In this document: in pieces, positions 59,682 through 64,000 of the stretch
Layout: every line of letters starts with the position of its first letter
Numbering within the stretch: the first letter of the stretch is position 1
Origin: Poa pratensis
Lineage: Eukaryota; Streptophyta; Magnoliopsida; Poales; Poaceae
NCBI GenBank assembly: GCA_947311845.1
Contig: CAMZMU010000027.1
Span: 30,332,125-30,396,124, forward strand
Direction of reading: 5' to 3'
Length of the DNA stretch: 64,000 nt
The notes under the pieces: generated by a model
What the model was told of the DNA's origin: nothing
Seen by the model: only the letters and a program-made list of their open reading frames with translations
Databases searched by the model: none
Program-made: the position numbers and the translations under genes

Positions 59682-60184
59682 TGTCGAGGTATTGGTAACG
59701 CGGAACTACTAGAAGTATTCATACGTACCGTAGAGGAGGTGGGGAAGAACGTGGAGGGTTCCAGTGACGGGATTGCACACACGATTTACCCAGCTTCGGA
59801 TCTCACGACGGTGGCGAGATCCTACGTGCTGCTATAATTCACTCAAGGCAAATATGTGTACAGGTTACAATGAGGTTGTATGCGTGCCCTAAGGCTGCTG
59901 GAAGGCTGGCTTATAAAGGCGCCAAGCCTTCCCCTACAAGGAAAGCCTTAACCGACCTAGATCACGAGTCCTAGACTAACACGGTAACAAACCCTAACTT
60001 GCTCCCTAAGGCGAACGCAGCCAGGCCTTCGTCTTGGACTTCACTAAGCCAGCCCAGAGCTTATCCTTGCGCCTAAGCCCATGAGGCCTTCTCCATTAAG
60101 CCCTCCGGCTTTATCTGATGGGCCTCCTGGTGGGCCAGGTTTTATCCACCGTGGCAGGTATACCCGTTCGGCATAACCTCCACA
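59682..60184 (-). repeat. 5' LTR of the gypsy element
   Basis: 503 bp, nearly identical to 48078-48582. Differences seen: gattta for gatttta, cacgacggtggc for cacaacggcggc, gcgtgcc for gcgttgcc, agccttcc for agtcttcc, aagcctta for aagtctta, and cggtaac for cggcaac. Confidence 0.93.
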
Positions 60185-61693
60185 GTATACCTCCCGTGCC
60201 ACATTCGCCATCCACCTGAATCCCTCAAGTAGAAGTTTTCGAAGCCTGTTGTTAGCACCCGTTTTTGGCAGGTTAGCTCAAAGTTTGAAGGTCTGCTCCA
60301 GGAAGAATTGGCGACCTAGAAGGAGCGACTCAAAGGGAGATGACCGGGCAAAAACATGTAACCCGGCAGACAGGTGAGTCGCAGCTGGCGTAAGCTGCAG
60401 GCAAACCCGGCAAGGCCATGATGACCCGGCAGGATCTTAACCGGACAAAATAAGCCGTCACTGCTGGAGAAAGCCAGAGTCAATTCAAGCATACAAAGAA
60501 GGCAAGTTCGAAGTCAACGCGGATGGACAAAAAGCGACTTTCCGAAGGAGCCGGAGAAGGACACTTGGGTCCGGGTTTAGTACGAAACCGACCTAGACTT
60601 GCCTAGTTTAGGAATAGAATTTGACTTAGACTATGAATTGTAATCCTTGTAGAAGTCCAATACTTGTACGGAAAGTCCAGCCGCCTCATATATATGTGAG
60701 AGGTGATGGTCGATTGAAATTAAGCAAACAATCAACATATCAATCCAAACCCTACTTTTACCCTCTAAACAACCCTTGTTCATGCTTCCGTTGTTCGGCG
60801 ACTTCATCTAGATTTCACCGGATATCGACAACCGGGAACCCGGAGCGGCCAAGTCCTGCCGGGTCTCACCTGATCGTCGCCGGCTTTCCTCTGACGGGGC
60901 TTGTCCTGAGGGGCTGGGCGTCCGGGTCTCAAAAAAGCCGGCTTGCTGTCTTGCGTATCGCGCTGTAAGCCGGCCTCCCGCGGGGCGAGTTGCGGAGTAT
61001 CTTCCCCAGCACCGTGGGTACACGAGGACGTGTTCGTGTGGCGCGTTTCTAATGCAACACCGTTTCTCTGGAGTTTCGTCCAATTGTTAATAAAGCCACA
61101 CACCAACAAAGGGCGATGCATGTTATCGCGCCTAAGGCGGCAGCAAATGATCATGAAGCCAGTTCCAGTCATGCCGCAACAGCTCAACCCTGGATCCAAA
61201 ATACATCGAGCCAAAGTGGTACCCACGCGGCATAACAAAGACGCAGAAGCGGAAGTTGCAGAGAACCAGGAACCGTGAGAAGGCGGAAGAAAAGGTAGAG
61301 TAGTCAAGGGATGCTATCTTCAATGCTAAGCACCCAATGGTACCTTCCCAGATTTGGATCCCAAGGCCAGTTATCATGGCGGCTTCTTCGACGATCGTAC
61401 CAGCTTCTACTATCAACGATGAGATAGAGCCGACAATCACACCGGTTGTCACTTATTCTTCATGGGCTGATGAAGTGGAGGCAGCGGATTTGGCAATGGC
61501 TGAGCCAGTGATACAAGACCCGGCCATGAAACGCTTGGCAATTTCAGACCCGGCTTCCGATGAGCCGGCATCGAGACCTCACTATGGAAGAGTCAGCTGG
61601 AGACCCGGCAATGTCGGAACAGCAGTGGAGGAGTCAGACGGCTTAACGGATGAAGATTTGTTGGATTATGAATAATCACCGGTTCAAACAAGT

Positions 61694-62372
61694 ATGGATA
61701 TTAATATGGTATACTATCTGCCTGCAGAATTTGGCGCTGCTGAGGGAGAAGGCGAGGTCGCACAAATTGACTTTGGACCCAAGAACGCTGTCTTTGAGAA
61801 ACCTGGAGGGCCGGTTAAACATTTGAAGCCTTTGTACGTCAGAGGTCATATTGATGGGAAGCCGGTCACCAGGATGATGGTTGACGGTGGTGCTGTAGTA
61901 AATCTGATGCCGTATTCTGTCTTTAAGAAACTACAACTAGATGATGTCGACTTGATGAAGACAAATATGGTGCTAAACGGGTTCGAAGAAGGAGAAGGAG
62001 TAGAAGCCAAGGGGTTATAAGTTTGGAGCTCACAGTGGGAGCAAGACCTTGGCTACTGCCTTTTTTGTTGCCGAGGTGTAGGGAAATTACAACGTACTGT
62101 TGGGACGAGACTGGCTTCATGCAAATCAGTGTGTTCCATCTACTATGCATCAGCAGCTTGTGCAATGGGTGGACGATGAAGTTGAGATTGTCCATGCAGA
62201 CGACTCGGTATGCATTGCTTTAGCCGAGTCCATTGTTGATTGGCAGCATTCTAATGTTACATGCCTATCTGGGCGGGATTTATCCGGGTTCGATTTCCTG
62301 AGTGCTACCAGGGATGGATTTGTGCCAGTTTCTCTAAAGCCGATTGAGGGGAATCTGCTGCGAATCAAGTAG
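61694..62372 (+). pseudogene. Second gypsy: protease region
   Basis: Two frames. 61694-62020 carries HLKPLYVRGHIDGKPVTRMM and VDGGAVVNLMPYSVFKKL, a retropepsin with DGGA as active site. 62100-62372 continues with ECHADDSV-like and SGFDFLSATRDGFVPVSLKP sequence. A stop and frame change lie near 62020. Confidence 0.8.
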
Positions 62373-62749
62373 ATGGATCCTAGCGATGAATGGTTGCAGA
62401 AGCGTCTGGACAAGTATCGGGCCAAGAGGAACGATATGTGTGAAGCGATTGAAGAACCAGATGACATGGACAAGTTGGGACAGGGCTTTACGTCGGCTGA
62501 CCCTCTCGAGGAAGTGGACTTAGGGGATGGCACAATACCAAGGCTGCCGTTCGTAAGCCGGAATTTGAAAGCCGATTACAAGTCCAAGTTAATCGCGCTA
62601 GTCAGAATACGTGGACTGCTTCGCCTGGGAGTACCACGAAATGCCCGGGTAAAGCCGAGAGCTCGTTGAGCATCGGTTGCCCATAAAAGCCGGCTTTAGA
62701 CCTCACAAATAGCCGGCTCACAAATTTAATCCGATCATATATGATCGGA

Positions 62750-63338
62750 TCAAGGAGGAGATTGGCCGGCTTCTGAAAGCAAATTTTATCCGTCCATGCA
62801 AATATGCTGATTGGCTATCAAACATTGTGCCGGTGGAGAAGAAATGATCCGACAAAATCAGGGCGTGCATAGACTTCAGAGACTTAAACAGAGCCACGCC
62901 TAAAGATGAATATCCTATGCAAATAGCCGACATGCTCATCAATGATGCCTCAGATCACAAGGTAATAAGCTTTCTGGATGGCAACGTGGGGTATAACCAA
63001 ATATTCATGGCCGAAGAGGACTCGGCCAAAACAGCGTTTCGCTGCCCCGGGTTTGTTGGTTTGTTTGAATGGACAGTGATGACCTTTGGGTTGAAGAATG
63101 CTGGAGCTACATACCAAAGGGCGATGAACTTGATATTTCATGATCTTCTAGGAGTAGTGCTGGAAGTTTACATCGATGACGTGGTGGTTAAGTCGGACGG
63201 CGAGTCAAATCATTTGTCCGACTTACGGCTTGCGTTTGAGAGGATGAGAAAGTATGGGCTTAAGATGAACCCTTTGAAATGTGCCTTTGTGTGTTGGCTG
63301 GGAGATTCCTTGGCTTTATCATACATGAGAATGGCATA
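62750..63338 (+). pseudogene. Second gypsy: reverse transcriptase
   Basis: Reads IRPCKYADWLSNIVPVEKK, an in-frame TGA at about 62845, then SDKIRACIDFRDLNRATPKD, FLDGNVGYNQIFMAEED, MTFGLKNAGATYQRAMNLIF and VYIDDVVVKSDGESNHL (catalytic IDD). The frame breaks again near 63290. It is clearly inactive. Confidence 0.9.
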
Positions 63339-63479
63339 GAGATAGACCCGGCTAAGATTGAGGCGATTCAGAAATTACAATCGCCGGTTGCAAAAAGGAG
63401 ATGCAAAAGTTTCTAGGCAAGGTAAATTATTTGAGAAGATTTATTACTAACTTGTCTGGATAGGTTGATGCGTTTACTC

Positions 63480-63996
63480 AGGTCCTTCGGCTGAAGAACG
63501 GTGATGAATTTACGTGGGGGGCAAAGCAGCAAGAGGCATTCGACAGGATAAAGATCTGCTTGTCCACACCTCCGGTTCTGAAAAAGCCGGCTCATGGTCA
63601 GCCGTTCCGGCCGTATATCCCTGTAGAGGAGAAAGTAGTTGGAGCCGCCTTAACCCAAGAAGCCGAAGGACAAGAGTACGTCATCACTTATCTAAGTAGG
63701 CGTTTGCTGGATGCCGAGTTAAGGTACAACTTTGTGGAGAGGTTATGATTGTCTCTTTATTTTGCCTGCACCAAGTTACGCCATTATCCGCTGTCCAGTG
63801 AATGCAAGGTTTTAGTCAGACCGATGTTCTCAAACACATGATTCAGAAGCCGATTCTGAGTGGGCGAATCGGAAAATGGGCATATGGGTTAATTGAATAT
63901 GATCTGGCCTATGAACCCCTCAAATCCATAAAAGGGCAGATTGTAGCTGATTTCATAGTTGAGCATCTGATTGACATGGAACAAGAAGCCGCTTAA
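63480..63996 (+). pseudogene. Second gypsy: RNase H part
   Basis: Pieces in more than one frame: LSTPPVLKKP, EKVVGAALTQEAEGQEYVIT and YLSRRLLDAELRYNFVERL, then a stop; after a frame change MIQKPILSGRIGKWAYGLIE and GQIVADFIVEHLID. This is the region between RT and the second RNase H of plant gypsy polyproteins. Confidence 0.85.
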
Positions 63997-64000
63997 ACAT

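Larger units (their letters stand above)
48078..60184 (-). mobile_element. Complete gypsy LTR retrotransposon, Tat-type organisation
   Basis: A 12.1-kb element with LTRs at 48078-48582 and 59682-60184, ends TGTCGAGG/CCTCCACA, and the perfect target duplication GTATA (48073-48077, 60185-60189). Its genomic RNA reads on the minus strand: primer binding site next to the right LTR, leader ORF, gag, protease, RT, RNase H, integrase, then a region before the left (3') LTR that carries a second ORF on the opposite strand. By eye the LTRs differ by five substitutions and two one-base indels, about 1%, so it is a young insertion. Gag-pol is nevertheless split among several frames. Confidence 0.95.
60250..64000 (+). 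mobile_element. Second gypsy element, decayed, running off the window
   Basis: Starts with an LTR-like TGTTAGCACCCGTTTTTGG. The LTR has repeated cccggca/ccgggtt motifs, a TATA run (catatatatgtgag, about 60687-60700) and cttgtaatcc-type sequence. The LTR end is not clear (somewhere between 60850 and 61120). It is followed on the plus strand by a gag relic, protease, RT and RNase H pieces in scattered frames with stops. Integrase and the 3' LTR must lie to the right if they exist. No target duplication can be checked. Confidence 0.8.

Noticed and set aside
60185..60249. Link between the two gypsy elements as one nested element
   Set aside because: The first element has its own perfect GTATA duplication and both LTRs, and 60 bases of other DNA separate it from the start of the second, which lies on the opposite strand with different LTR sequence.

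Overview
This is a stretch of grass nuclear chromosome, most likely Triticeae (wheat, Aegilops or barley group). The reasons are an Angela/WIS-like copia LTR near the left edge, Stowaway hairpins with TA flanks, hAT, Tourist-like and LINE insertions, grass-type plastid rpoC2 DNA, two gypsy elements filling the right end, and plant genes with GT/AG introns separated by long gene-free tracts. I see no operon, CRISPR array, phage or rRNA gene. No feature convincingly forms a new biological system; the interest lies in gene damage, duplication and precisely resolvable insertions.

Five host loci can be supported. (1) 3475-4137 minus: a 220-residue GARP/Myb transcription factor of the LUX/PCL1 type. 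Its last exon end and 3' flank are tandemly duplicated at 1982-2955, and that copy carries a MITE. (2) 6906-14736 minus: a nine-exon Pumilio RNA-binding protein whose reading frame is broken at about nine positions by missing bases while its splice sites look intact. (3) 18944-19564 plus: a small zinc-ribbon/RING-H2 E3 ligase, also out of frame. (4) 31298-32590 plus: an intact intronless aspartic proteinase of the PCS1 type. (5) 36847-44126 plus: an intact seven-exon DHHC palmitoyltransferase whose sixth intron holds a complete but degenerate 3.5-kb hAT transposon.

Layout: 1-700, possible 5' piece of a plastid-targeted gene; 774-1690, copia LTR fragment; 1982-4137, duplicated LUX-like locus; 4138-6905, AT-rich spacer; 6906-15260, Pumilio gene and leader; 15440-18410, spacer with MITEs; 18944-19564, RING gene; 20815-23186, MITE, RNase H fragment, plastid rpoC2 insertion, 380-bp foldback element and a 96-bp tandem duplication; 23187-31175, GC-rich DNA, Stowaways, two gene-less retroposons and a 5'-truncated LINE; 31298-32590, protease; 32591-36846, spacer; 36847-44126, DHHC gene; 45468-47524, solo LTR with AATGG duplication; 48078-60184, complete gypsy element (two ~504-bp LTRs, GTATA duplication) with gag-pol on the minus strand and a second, oppositely oriented ORF with its own TATA box; 60250-64000, a decayed gypsy element on the plus strand running off the window.

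The host genes have unrelated roles (clock-type transcription, mRNA control, ubiquitination, proteolysis, protein lipidation) and are not expected to act as a unit. Exon limits were read by eye from splice consensus, frame and family knowledge. No alignment or database search was run.
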